Assembly (NCBI RefSeq): GCF_018860505.1
Contig: NZ_JAHKPU010000041.1
Span: forward strand, 1 to 44,180
DNA length: 44,180 nucleotides
Direction: 5' to 3'
Source of the DNA: Pacificibacter marinus
GTDB lineage: Bacteria; Pseudomonadota; Alphaproteobacteria; Rhodobacterales; Rhodobacteraceae
Shown: piece by piece, positions 18,438-25,828 of the stretch
Numbering within the stretch: the first letter of the stretch is position 1
Layout: each line of letters begins with the position of its first letter
Program-made: the position numbers and the translations under genes
The notes under the pieces: generated by a model
Databases searched by the model: none
The model's input: the letters and a program-made list of their open reading frames with translations, nothing else
What the model was told of the DNA's origin: nothing

Positions 18438-19829
18438 ATGGCTCCTTCTTTTGGCACCAGCGGCCTGCGCGGCCTTGTTATTGATTTGACCGAAGAAGTC
18501 GTCGCAGATTACGTGCATGCTTTTTTGACAACCGTGCCTGAGTGCGACACACTTTTCATCGGCCAAGATTTGCGCCCCTCTTCGCCTGACATTGCCCAGA
18601 TGATTGCCCGCACAGCTCTAGAGGCAGGCGTTGATGTCGTTGATTGCGGTGCGATTGGCACACCCGCGCTGGCTTTGGCCTCGATGAGCGCGGGTGCTGC
18701 CGCAATCATGGTGACTGGCAGTCATATCCCTGCAGACCGCAATGGTTTAAAATTCTACGTGCCACAGGGCGAAATTTCCAAAGAAGACGAACAAAAAATC
18801 ACCGCAGCTTATGCTGCGCGGGCGCGTCGCACAGGGCCAGCAGGGATGCAGACACCGCGGCCCGAGGCAGAGACCGTCTATGTAAATCGCTACATCGATG
18901 CCTTTGGAGCGGCAGCCCTTTCAGGTCTGCGCATCGGCGTTTACCGCCATTCGTCTGTTGCACGGGACACGATGGAGGTCATCTTAACACAACTGGGGGC
19001 CACCGTGGTGCCTTTGGCGCATTCCGACACGTTTATTCCGGTTGATACAGAAGCCGTTGATGACACGACCCGCGCCAATCTGATCACATGGAGCCAAGAG
19101 CACGGCCTTGACGCTGTGGCTTCGACTGATGGCGACGCAGACCGACCGCTGCTCAGCGATGCAACTGGTAAAGTCATTCCAGGGGATGTGCTTGGCGTGT
19201 TGACCGCGCAAGTTTTGGGCGCAAAAACGGTGATCACTCCGGTGTCCTCCAATGACATGGTGCGCCGCTGTCCTGAATTTGAAACCGTGGTTTTGACCCG
19301 CATCGGCTCGCCTTTTGTGATTTCCGAGATGGAAAAAGCCAAAGCGCCCGCAGACGCCTGCGTGGGGTTTGAAGCCAATGGCGGATTTCTTTTGGGCTTT
19401 GATGCATACCTATCAGGCCCTCTGGCCGTCCTGCCGACCCGCGACTGCATGTTGCCCATCATAGCCCCTTTGTTTGCCGCCAAACAGCAAAACAAGACTC
19501 TAACCGACCTTGTGGCAGGCTTGCCTCAATGCTTTACGGCAGCAGATCGTTTGCAAGAGATTGATCGCGCCAAAGCTGGGGCTTTCTTGACGGAGTTGAT
19601 TGACGACACCGAGAAACGTGAAGCCTTTTTCGCGCCCTACGGGGCCATCGCCAGCGTCGATCTGACGGATGGCTTGCGGGTCGATTTTGAAAGTGGCGAT
19701 GTGGTGCATTTACGCCCCTCAGGCAATGCACCAGAGTTTCGCATCTATGCCCAATCCAGCTCAGAAGCACGCGCCAAAGACCTAACCGTCCAAGTGCGCA
19801 AAGGTGTTGCGGCGCGGCTATATTCTTAA
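18438..19829 (+). CDS. Phosphomannomutase (alpha-D-phosphohexomutase family)
   Basis: This enzyme interconverts mannose-6-phosphate and mannose-1-phosphate (possibly also glucose phosphates), feeding ManC. All four hallmark regions are present: the phosphoserine loop TGSHIPADRNG (Ser95), the metal-binding DGDADR at 231-236, the sugar-binding region GFEANGGF, and the phosphate-binding RPSGNAPEFRIYAQS near the C-terminus. The phosphoserine loop is GSHIP where most relatives have ASHNP, and the sugar-binding loop has EANGG rather than EMSGH; both are departures from the classic ManB consensus. The 463-residue length is normal. An AAAGG lies 8 nt before the ATG. Confidence 0.92.
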   Translation: MAPSFGTSGLRGLVIDLTEEVVADYVHAFLTTVPECDTLFIGQDLRPSSPDIAQMIARTALEAGVDVVDCGAIGTPALALASMSAGAAAIMVTGSHIPADRNGLKFYVPQGEISKEDEQKITAAYAARARRTGPAGMQTPRPEAETVYVNRYIDAFGAAALSGLRIGVYRHSSVARDTMEVILTQLGATVVPLAHSDTFIPVDTEAVDDTTRANLITWSQEHGLDAVASTDGDADRPLLSDATGKVIPGDVLGVLTAQVLGAKTVITPVSSNDMVRRCPEFETVVLTRIGSPFVISEMEKAKAPADACVGFEANGGFLLGFDAYLSGPLAVLPTRDCMLPIIAPLFAAKQQNKTLTDLVAGLPQCFTAADRLQEIDRAKAGAFLTELIDDTEKREAFFAPYGAIASVDLTDGLRVDFESGDVVHLRPSGNAPEFRIYAQSSSEARAKDLTVQVRKGVAARLYS

Positions 19830-19957
19830 GCAAGCATCCACCGATTTTGAGAAAAGGGCACGACATTTTGCAAATGTCACGTTAAGCCAATGGATATTCG
19901 GCTGTAATTATCCTAAACCATACTGCAATTAGACCCTAGTAATAAGTAGAGAATCTC

Positions 19958-22048
19958 GTGTCGCAAAACAATAATCCGTCGTACGGCAGTGCAACTGATG
20001 AAGACGTAATTGATTTAGGGGCTTTACTCGGCGTTTTGTGGCGCAAGAAGCTGTTGATTTTAACCTGTATGGTCGTGATGGGTGCGTTGGGGGCGTTTTA
20101 TGCCATCAGTGTTGCTGTACCCAAATACCGTGCTACGACTGTTGTGCTTCTGGATGCTTCGGGTCAGCAGCTGTTAGACCTCAGTTCTGTCTTGCCAAGC
20201 CTCGGGACAGATTCCGAGGCAATCAACACGGAAGTTGAGATTCTCAAAAGCCGCCGCTTGCTAGAACGTGTTGTGAACGTGGCAGGCCTGACAGAAGATC
20301 CTGAGTTTAACACTGCGCTACGTCCATTGGACTTTAAGGGCAAGTTGACGACCGCCTTGACTGGTGCAAAACCTGAGCCCACAACACAAGAAAAACAGCA
20401 CGCTTCGACCATCAATGCACTGTTAGAACGTATCTCTGTACGAAACATTCCCAACACTTATGTGCTACAAATTACGCTTGAAACCGAGGATGCACAAAAA
20501 TCTGCAACCCTCGCGGACATAATGGCAGAGCAGTATATTCTATACCAAATGGATGTGAAATTCGAAGCCACCAAAGACGCATCGGAATGGCTGACATCCC
20601 GCGTGGCGGATCTTAAATTGGAATTGGAACAAGCCGAAGCGCGTGTATCAGCATTTTCGACCAATTCTGAAGCGGTCAGCATCGAAAGTGTGCAAGCGCT
20701 TGATCGTCAACTCAAAGAGTCGCGTGATCGGTTGCAAACAACCCGTGCGACCCTTGCAGAAGCTGAACGTCAACTGGCGACTTTAACGGCTTTAGAGACA
20801 GCATCAGATCAAGACAAAGCGGAACAAGCGGGCGATTCTCGACTGACGACGCTGTGGCGCCAAACGGGTTCAGGCCCTGAATTTGATGCGCAATTCGCGC
20901 AACTTCTGGCGCGGGCCCAATTGCAAGCACAACGCGTGGGCGCACAGGTACAGTCTTTGGCCGCGAGTATTGAAGAACGCGAGATCGAGATCGCCACGCA
21001 AAGCGATGAGATCATTCAGTTGCAGCAATTGTCACGCGAAGCCGAGGCCAGTCGACTGCTCTATGAATATTTCCTAGGCCGCCTCAAAGAAACCGCAGCT
21101 CAAGAGGGTATTCAGCAAGCGGACAGCCGCATTTTATCCAACGCGGTTTTGCCGAGCGGTCCGTCGGAGCCACGTAAATCATTGATCCTTGCGATGTCAC
21201 TCATTCTGGGTGGAATACTTGGGTGTGGTGCAGCGTTTCTGTTGGAAATGCGCCAAAAAGGCTATCGCCAATCGAGCGATTTGGAATCAGACACAGGCCT
21301 GCGAGTGATGGGTCAAATCCCACTTTTGCCAAGTCGCAGCCGTCGCGACGGTCTGGACTATCTGGCAGACAAACCCACATCTGCTGCGGCTGAGGCCGTG
21401 CGCAACCTAAGGACATCGGTATTGCTGTCCGGTGTCGACAAAACGCCACAAGTGATCATGTCGACCTCGTCCTTACCCGGCGAAGGCAAAACCACGGTGT
21501 CTTTTGCTTTGGCGCAAAACTTGGTTGGCTTGGGCAAAAAAGTTCTTTTGGTTGAAGGCGACATTCGCCGTCTTGTGTTCAGTCAGTATCTTAACGTCAC
21601 AGACGCCAAAGGCTTGATGAGCGTTTTGGCGGGAGATGTCGCGTTAAGCGAAGCTGTTATGCACGACAAAATTCTTGGTGCAGACATCCTTGTCAGCGAA
21701 CCCAGCTCTGAGAATGCAGCCGACATTTTGTCATCGCGACGCTTCTTAGACTTCCTGAAAACCGCGCGCGAGGCCTATGACTTTGTGATCATCGACACAC
21801 CGCCTGTGCTGGTTGTGCCTGACGCACGGGTTGTTGCCCAACACGTTGATGTCGTTTTGTTCACCGTCCATTGGGACAAAACATCAAAAACCCAAGTACG
21901 CGATTCATTGCGGATGTTTGAAACAGTTGGTGTCACAGTCAACGGGCTGGTGCTCAACCAAATCGACCCCAAAGGCATGAAACGCTATGGCTATGGCGAT
22001 TCATATGGCGCCTATGGGTCTTACGGGACGAAATATTATACGAATTGA
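19958..22048 (+). CDS. Polysaccharide co-polymerase / tyrosine autokinase (Wzc-like)
   Basis: This is a fused Wzz-domain and BY-kinase protein of the inner membrane that controls chain length and couples polymerisation to Wza export. A first transmembrane helix lies near residues 31-52, then a periplasmic domain with long coiled coil (about 190-380), a second helix near 408-430, and a cytoplasmic kinase. The kinase has Walker A SSLPGEGKTT (near 505), Walker A' LLVEGDIRR (near 530, Glu where Asp is usual) and Walker B FVIIDTPP (near 610). The tail KRYGYGDSYGAYGSYGTKYY holds seven tyrosines for autophosphorylation. The start is GTG. It sits before wza. No Wzb phosphatase gene is adjacent, but a PPP-family phosphatase lies three genes on. 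Confidence 0.93.
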   Translation: MSQNNNPSYGSATDEDVIDLGALLGVLWRKKLLILTCMVVMGALGAFYAISVAVPKYRATTVVLLDASGQQLLDLSSVLPSLGTDSEAINTEVEILKSRRLLERVVNVAGLTEDPEFNTALRPLDFKGKLTTALTGAKPEPTTQEKQHASTINALLERISVRNIPNTYVLQITLETEDAQKSATLADIMAEQYILYQMDVKFEATKDASEWLTSRVADLKLELEQAEARVSAFSTNSEAVSIESVQALDRQLKESRDRLQTTRATLAEAERQLATLTALETASDQDKAEQAGDSRLTTLWRQTGSGPEFDAQFAQLLARAQLQAQRVGAQVQSLAASIEEREIEIATQSDEIIQLQQLSREAEASRLLYEYFLGRLKETAAQEGIQQADSRILSNAVLPSGPSEPRKSLILAMSLILGGILGCGAAFLLEMRQKGYRQSSDLESDTGLRVMGQIPLLPSRSRRDGLDYLADKPTSAAAEAVRNLRTSVLLSGVDKTPQVIMSTSSLPGEGKTTVSFALAQNLVGLGKKVLLVEGDIRRLVFSQYLNVTDAKGLMSVLAGDVALSEAVMHDKILGADILVSEPSSENAADILSSRRFLDFLKTAREAYDFVIIDTPPVLVVPDARVVAQHVDVVLFTVHWDKTSKTQVRDSLRMFETVGVTVNGLVLNQIDPKGMKRYGYGDSYGAYGSYGTKYYTN

Positions 22049-22193
22049 TCGCGGATCTGAGACGGTTTTGTGCCGCTTGGTGCGGCGCGAAAGCCTCTAT
22101 CGTGCAGGTTCGACTCTATAGAATGGTTTTAAGGATCGATCTTCGATATTAAGAACCGACAATCGACGGATTTTAAGACAAGGAATGTTTCCA

Positions 22194-23549
22194 GTGCGTA
22201 CAGCTGTTGCTCTCATCATGGCACTTTCACTGTCCTCTTGTGGGACTGTATATCATAGCCAAAAGGTCGTTGCTGGCGCTACGGATGAGGCAAAAGTGCG
22301 TGTTGTGCCTGTCACCAGCCAAAGTGTGCTTGTGGCCAATCGGTCTTCTTATACGCCCCATGATTTACCAGCCGTGTTTCGCGCGACAGCCGGTATGGGT
22401 GGCGGTCTCAGAGGTGCCGGCGCTGTGCCTGAGCCGTCTTATACCGCGCAAACGCGTCCAAACGCCTTGGCAACACGCTTGCCCCCTGCGCGTCAGCCAC
22501 AACCCTACATGATCGGTGTTGGCGATGTCGTTTTGCTTGCGACGCCTGCGGGATCTTCCGTTGAACAGCTGTCTGGACTGTTGGCCGCGCAAAACAGCCG
22601 CCAAGGCTATACCGTGCAAGACGATGGCAGCATCGCCATCCCCGATGTTGGCCGCGTATCCATTGCAGGTCTCACCTTGGAAGAAGCCGAAGCAACACTG
22701 TTCCAAAGCTTGGTCTCAGCCCAGATTGAACCGACCTTCAGCCTTGAAATCTCACAGTTCAACTCCAAAAAAGTCTCCATTGGGGGCGCAGTCCCCAACC
22801 CCGGAGTTGTCCCAATCACTCTGACTCCACTGTATCTTGACGAAGCGTTGGCTGGCGTCGGTGGCACAACGGCCGAGAACATGGATTACACCTCTGTGCG
22901 CCTTTATCGCGATGGATCGCTCTACCAAATTCCGCTGGAAAAACTCTACGCAAGCGACAGTCTGCAAAAAATCCCACTGTTCCCGAGCGATAGCATCTTC
23001 GTTGATGACACCTACCAGCTGGATCAAGCGTCGGCCTACTTCAGTCAACAAATTCAATTGGCCTCTTACCGCCAAAATGCACGCACAGCGGCCCTATCAC
23101 AGCTTAATACAGAAGTATCCCTGCGCCGCGCGCAACTTGCCGAGGCCCGCGCAAATTACACCGCTCAGGTCCAGTTTGACGCTAGCGATCGTGACTATGT
23201 CTACCTCACAGGCGAAGTCAAAACCCAAGGCCGCTTTCCACTACCTCTTGGGCGTCAGGCCAGCTTGGCTGATGCGCTTTATGAAGGTGCTGCAGGTCTT
23301 GCGACCACAACCGCTGACCCGCGTCATATCTATGTCTTGCGTGGTTCTGAGGATCCGATGGAATTTGATGCCTTCACCGCATGGAAGCTCGATACCAGAA
23401 ATGTCACAATGCTCACTTTGGCCACGCGTTTTGAGTTGCGGCCCAATGATATCGTGTTCGTTGCCGAACAGCCCGTCACCAGATGGAATCGCCTGATCAA
23501 TCAAATCACCCCATCCATCCTCAATATTACTGCCTCAGCTGCCCAGTAA
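22194..23549 (+). CDS. Polysaccharide export lipoprotein (Wza-like)
   Basis: This is an outer-membrane polysaccharide export (OPX) protein that forms the exit channel. The signal peptide ends in a lipobox (SLSSC). The export domain starts at PYMIGVGDVV and includes VQDDGSIAIPDVGRVSIAGLT, followed by SLBB-type segments (KVSIGGAVPNPG and VYLTGEVKTQGRFPL) split by a charged helix (RRAQLAEARANY). A C-terminal amphipathic end (WNRLINQITPSIL) may be the pore helix. At about 451 residues it is longer than E. coli Wza. I chose a GTG because AAGGA lies 9 nt upstream; an ATG three codons earlier sits directly against that AAGGA and is less likely. It follows wzc by about 145 nt. Confidence 0.9.
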   Translation: MRTAVALIMALSLSSCGTVYHSQKVVAGATDEAKVRVVPVTSQSVLVANRSSYTPHDLPAVFRATAGMGGGLRGAGAVPEPSYTAQTRPNALATRLPPARQPQPYMIGVGDVVLLATPAGSSVEQLSGLLAAQNSRQGYTVQDDGSIAIPDVGRVSIAGLTLEEAEATLFQSLVSAQIEPTFSLEISQFNSKKVSIGGAVPNPGVVPITLTPLYLDEALAGVGGTTAENMDYTSVRLYRDGSLYQIPLEKLYASDSLQKIPLFPSDSIFVDDTYQLDQASAYFSQQIQLASYRQNARTAALSQLNTEVSLRRAQLAEARANYTAQVQFDASDRDYVYLTGEVKTQGRFPLPLGRQASLADALYEGAAGLATTTADPRHIYVLRGSEDPMEFDAFTAWKLDTRNVTMLTLATRFELRPNDIVFVAEQPVTRWNRLINQITPSILNITASAAQ

Positions 23550-23581
23550 CGGTGATGTTCAGCACGAATATTGGGCAATCT

Positions 23582-23625
23582 TGCGCCTAATCTTCGTGTT
23601 TTGGGCAACCTAGGCGCACAAAACA
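23582..23625 (+). promoter_or_regulatory. Interleaved inverted repeats downstream of wza
   Basis: Two stems overlap in an a-b-a'-b' order: TGCGCCTA (23582) pairs with TAGGCGCA (23611), and TGTTTTG (23597) pairs with CAAAACA (23619). With no bases between the two 3' arms a simple pseudoknot is unlikely, so they would form mutually exclusive hairpins. A third small stem (AGGT/ACCT) follows. It could be a read-through switch between wza and the next gene. Confidence 0.4.
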
Positions 23626-23741
23626 GGTTATTTTACCTATTTTGCCATATAATTAAAATGTGAACTGGGTTATAGTAACCTTAAATATGTCATCACGTTT
23701 CTTTCGTTAAAGAGACGCCAAACCAGAATAGCGAGTCAACC

Positions 23742-24011
23742 ATGTCTAAATTTGCATTCCTTCTTCTTTCCGCCTTTGCAATGTTCGCAACAGCGGCAAC
23801 AGCACAAGAAATAGCCGCCGTCTCACAAGAAGACGACTGCGAAGACGAAGCCAACAAAGATGATGAAGCCTGCATCATGCTGCCTGGCGCTGGCGATGTA
23901 CAAAACTTTATCCCAGGCATCGTACCCCTCATCGGTGGCGGCGGCATTTTGGCTGCTGGCCTTTCGGGCAACAGCACAACGACTACAACTACAACTACAA
24001 CTACAAACTAA
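23742..24011 (+). CDS. YjbE/GfcA-like secreted small protein with poly-threonine tail
   Basis: This 89-residue protein has a clean signal peptide (KFAFLLLSAFAMFATAATAQ). The mature part carries an acidic segment with two cysteines (DDCEDEANKDDEAC), a glycine-rich hydrophobic stretch (PLIGGGGILAAGLSG) and a tail of ten threonines plus Asn. That layout (signal peptide, small hydrophobic middle, Thr-rich C-terminus) resembles E. coli YjbE and GfcA, the first genes of the yjbEFGH and gfc operons. The comparison is from memory of the architecture, not an alignment. The locus also encodes YjbF, YjbH and Wza, which supports the link. The threonine tail is encoded by a hexanucleotide repeat, and a strong intrinsic terminator follows. 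Confidence 0.65.
   Translation: MSKFAFLLLSAFAMFATAATAQEIAAVSQEDDCEDEANKDDEACIMLPGAGDVQNFIPGIVPLIGGGGILAAGLSGNSTTTTTTTTTTN
23982..24005 (+). repeat. ACTACA hexanucleotide microsatellite
   Basis: Four perfect tandem ACTACA units encode the Thr-Thr repeats at the C-terminus of the small secreted protein. Gain or loss of a unit would change tail length by two residues without a frameshift. Confidence 0.85.
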
Positions 24012-24052
24012 ACCCAACCGCAGCTGCGGTCTGAGCGTTTTGATATTTAAAA

Positions 24053-24078
24053 GGCACCATTTTGTGGTGCCTTTTTTT
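24053..24078 (+). terminator. Intrinsic terminator after the YjbE-like gene
   Basis: A 7-bp stem (GGCACCA and TGGTGCC) with a TTTTG loop is followed by seven T residues, a textbook Rho-independent terminator about 40 nt past the stop codon. Confidence 0.88.
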
Positions 24079-24169
24079 ATGTTTGATCGACAACCTCTCA
24101 CCACCACTTAATCGTTTCTTAGACTCTCTCTGTTTTACTCCAAAGCAAGCCGATGGGGGTCGGCGACAT

Positions 24170-24204
24170 GGGGTGAGAACACCCCTTATTTATCACGTGG
24201 GGTG
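24170..24204 (+). promoter_or_regulatory. Alternative leader hairpins before the ClpP-like gene
   Basis: The leader holds GGGGTG at 24170, CACCCC at 24180 and GGGGTG again at 24199. The central CACCCC can pair with either flank. Pairing with the first copy makes a tight AGAA-loop hairpin and leaves the second free; pairing with the second would hide the only Shine-Dalgarno candidate (GGGG, 7 nt before the ATG). This is the layout of a simple translational switch. Confidence 0.45.
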
Positions 24205-24209
24205 ATTAC

Positions 24210-24731
24210 ATGTTTTTTAAACAATCAAAGCGTGCGCTTTTGGCGCGCGGACGAAATTCGTTTGTCTACGGTGTATCTATACTTGGCACAGCACTACTGC
24301 TGACGGCGTTTGCGCTGCCCGCATATGCCGCACGGCCAAAGTCAAAAGTCCCAGGGGCAACAATCGTTATCAACGGCGACCCAGGCGGCAGCGTCCGCGT
24401 CCGCGAACGCTACGGCGAAATCCAACAGATCAACAGATTGGGGCAGCGCATCGAAATCCGCCGTGGTTCCTGCATGTCCAGCTGCACAATGTTTTTGGGA
24501 GCCCGAAATGTCTGCGTGACACCGACAGCTGTCTTCGGGTTCCATGGCCCTTACCGGTTCGGATCAAAACTGCCCAAAGCCGAATTCGACCGCTGGTCAA
24601 ACGTCATTTCAGCACATTACCCACCAGCCATCAAAACCTGGTACATGACAAGCGCCCGTTACAGTACACGAAAACCAACGAAACTCACAGGCGCTGAACT
24701 CATACGACTAGGCGTTCAAAGGTGCCGCTGA
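24210..24731 (+). CDS. Periplasmic ClpP/crotonase-like protein (COG3904-like)
   Basis: This is an exported protein of unknown function. A long N-terminal signal sequence ends at AYA (residue 40). The mature part reads TIVINGDPGGSV near 51 and RRGSCMSSCTMFLGARNVCVTP near 85, then GFHGPYRFG near 110. The order GGS, CxSxC, GFHG resembles the 'predicted periplasmic' ClpP-like family (COG3904), where the Ser between the cysteines and the later His would be catalytic (Ser90 and His112 here). At 173 residues it is short for the family, and the GGSV-to-CxSxC spacing is compact, so activity is uncertain. It lies between the export genes and the phosphatase and has its own structured leader. Confidence 0.6.
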   Translation: MFFKQSKRALLARGRNSFVYGVSILGTALLLTAFALPAYAARPKSKVPGATIVINGDPGGSVRVRERYGEIQQINRLGQRIEIRRGSCMSSCTMFLGARNVCVTPTAVFGFHGPYRFGSKLPKAEFDRWSNVISAHYPPAIKTWYMTSARYSTRKPTKLTGAELIRLGVQRCR

Positions 24732-24817
24732 GGCATGAATAACACCTCATGAGGTCAGCACTGCTTTATTTGCGCTCTGATGTTGATATGACCTATAATA
24801 ATGCGTGGCATTTTCAT

Positions 24818-24855
24818 AAACACAAACCGCGCTCCGTTGAGCGCGGTTTGTGTTT
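24818..24855. terminator. Perfect 16-bp hairpin between ClpP-like and phosphatase genes
   Basis: A 16-bp perfect inverted repeat (AAACACAAACCGCGCT and its complement) surrounds a 6-nt loop. It ends in TGTTTGACC rather than a long T-run, so it is best read as a terminator-type or mRNA-stabilising hairpin. It lies about 30 nt before the phosphatase ATG. Confidence 0.65.
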
Positions 24856-24884
24856 GACCTCTGCTCGAAGGAAGGGTTTTCCCG

Positions 24885-25658
24885 ATGTTTAAGCGTTTTT
24901 TTCGCCCGCGAAAGCCAAAAGAAACTGCACCTATTTTACGGTTTGAAGGTGGGGCGCCAAGTCCAGAAGAAAACCTTGCTATTGTGGGCGATATCCATGG
25001 GCAGCTGGGCTGCCTGAATGCGATGATCGACCAGTTAAACGACCAAGCGCCCGACGCCCGCTGGATCTTTGTTGGGGACTTGATAGACCGCGGCGAAGAC
25101 AGCGCAGAGGTTTTAGAGCGCATACGCAGCTTACAGACCACGCGCCCAAACACAGTGGTTATTTTGGGCAACCACGAAGAAATGATGTTGTCATTTCTTC
25201 GTAATCCAGAAGAAGCAGGCAACAGATGGATGCGTCATGGCGGCTTGCAAACGCTGGCAAGCTATGGCGCTTTGCATTTAAGCCAAAACAACACGCCAAA
25301 AGCCTTAAGACAAGCGCATGAACATCTTTTGGCTGCTATGCCATCAGGGCTTGAGCAGTGGCTCAGCGACCGCCCTCGCGTGTTTCAAAGCGGCAATGTT
25401 GCTGTCGTCCACGCTGGCGCAGACCCTACGCTGCCCATAGAACATCAAAAGGACCAAGCCTTGACTTGGGGCCATGTGCGCTTTCAACAGCAGCCACGGC
25501 AAGACGGGCTTTGGGTTGTCCATGGGCATACCATCGTAGATATCCCACAAGAGAGTAACGGTGTGATTTCGGTGGATACCGGAGCATATGCCACAAGCCG
25601 CCTGACCGCTGCATTCCTGCACGACGGGGCCGTTGAATTTATTCAAACCCGTGGATAA
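24885..25658 (+). CDS. PPP-family metallophosphatase
   Basis: This is a cytoplasmic serine/threonine or dual-specificity protein phosphatase of the PPP metallophosphoesterase family, close in motif pattern to phage lambda phosphatase and bacterial PrpA/PrpB. The metal-binding motifs are GDIHG at residues 35-39, GDLIDRG at 64-70 and GNHEE at 95-99, with later histidines in VVHAG and VVHGHT. At 257 residues it has full length. Its place a few genes after the Wzc autokinase, where clusters often carry a Wzb phosphatase, suggests it may dephosphorylate Wzc; diadenosine polyphosphate hydrolysis is an alternative. It ends facing the ABC-transporter operon. Confidence 0.85.
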   Translation: MFKRFFRPRKPKETAPILRFEGGAPSPEENLAIVGDIHGQLGCLNAMIDQLNDQAPDARWIFVGDLIDRGEDSAEVLERIRSLQTTRPNTVVILGNHEEMMLSFLRNPEEAGNRWMRHGGLQTLASYGALHLSQNNTPKALRQAHEHLLAAMPSGLEQWLSDRPRVFQSGNVAVVHAGADPTLPIEHQKDQALTWGHVRFQQQPRQDGLWVVHGHTIVDIPQESNGVISVDTGAYATSRLTAAFLHDGAVEFIQTRG

Positions 25659-25752
25659 AGGCTAAAACGCAGCTGAAGTGCATGGCGCTTATGCGATCCC
25701 CCATATGCCTGATCGGGTATTTCATGGATTTTATCGGGATCGACAACTGCTA

Positions 25753-25815
25753 AAATTTCACGCTTTTTGCTCTGCCTATGAAGTTTCATAAAGACACGAG
25801 AAAAGCGTGAAATTT
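25753..25815. repeat. Long inverted repeat with nested palindrome
   Basis: Fifteen bases (AAATTTCACGCTTTT) are repeated perfectly in inverted form after a 33-nt spacer, and the spacer contains its own palindrome TATGAAGTTTCATA (25777-25790). It lies between convergent transcripts (phosphatase and permease). It may be a bidirectional terminator or mRNA 3'-end structure, or a protein-binding site; no transposase is nearby to make it an IS end. Confidence 0.6.
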
Positions 25816-25828
25816 GATGCAGTGATCG

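Noticed and set aside
23982-24005. Hexanucleotide repeat as a phase-variation switch
   Set aside because: Units are six bases and in frame, so slippage changes tail length but cannot turn the gene off.
25753-25815. Inverted repeat as ends of an insertion sequence
   Set aside because: The arms are only 33 nt apart, no transposase is nearby, and no target-site duplication was seen.
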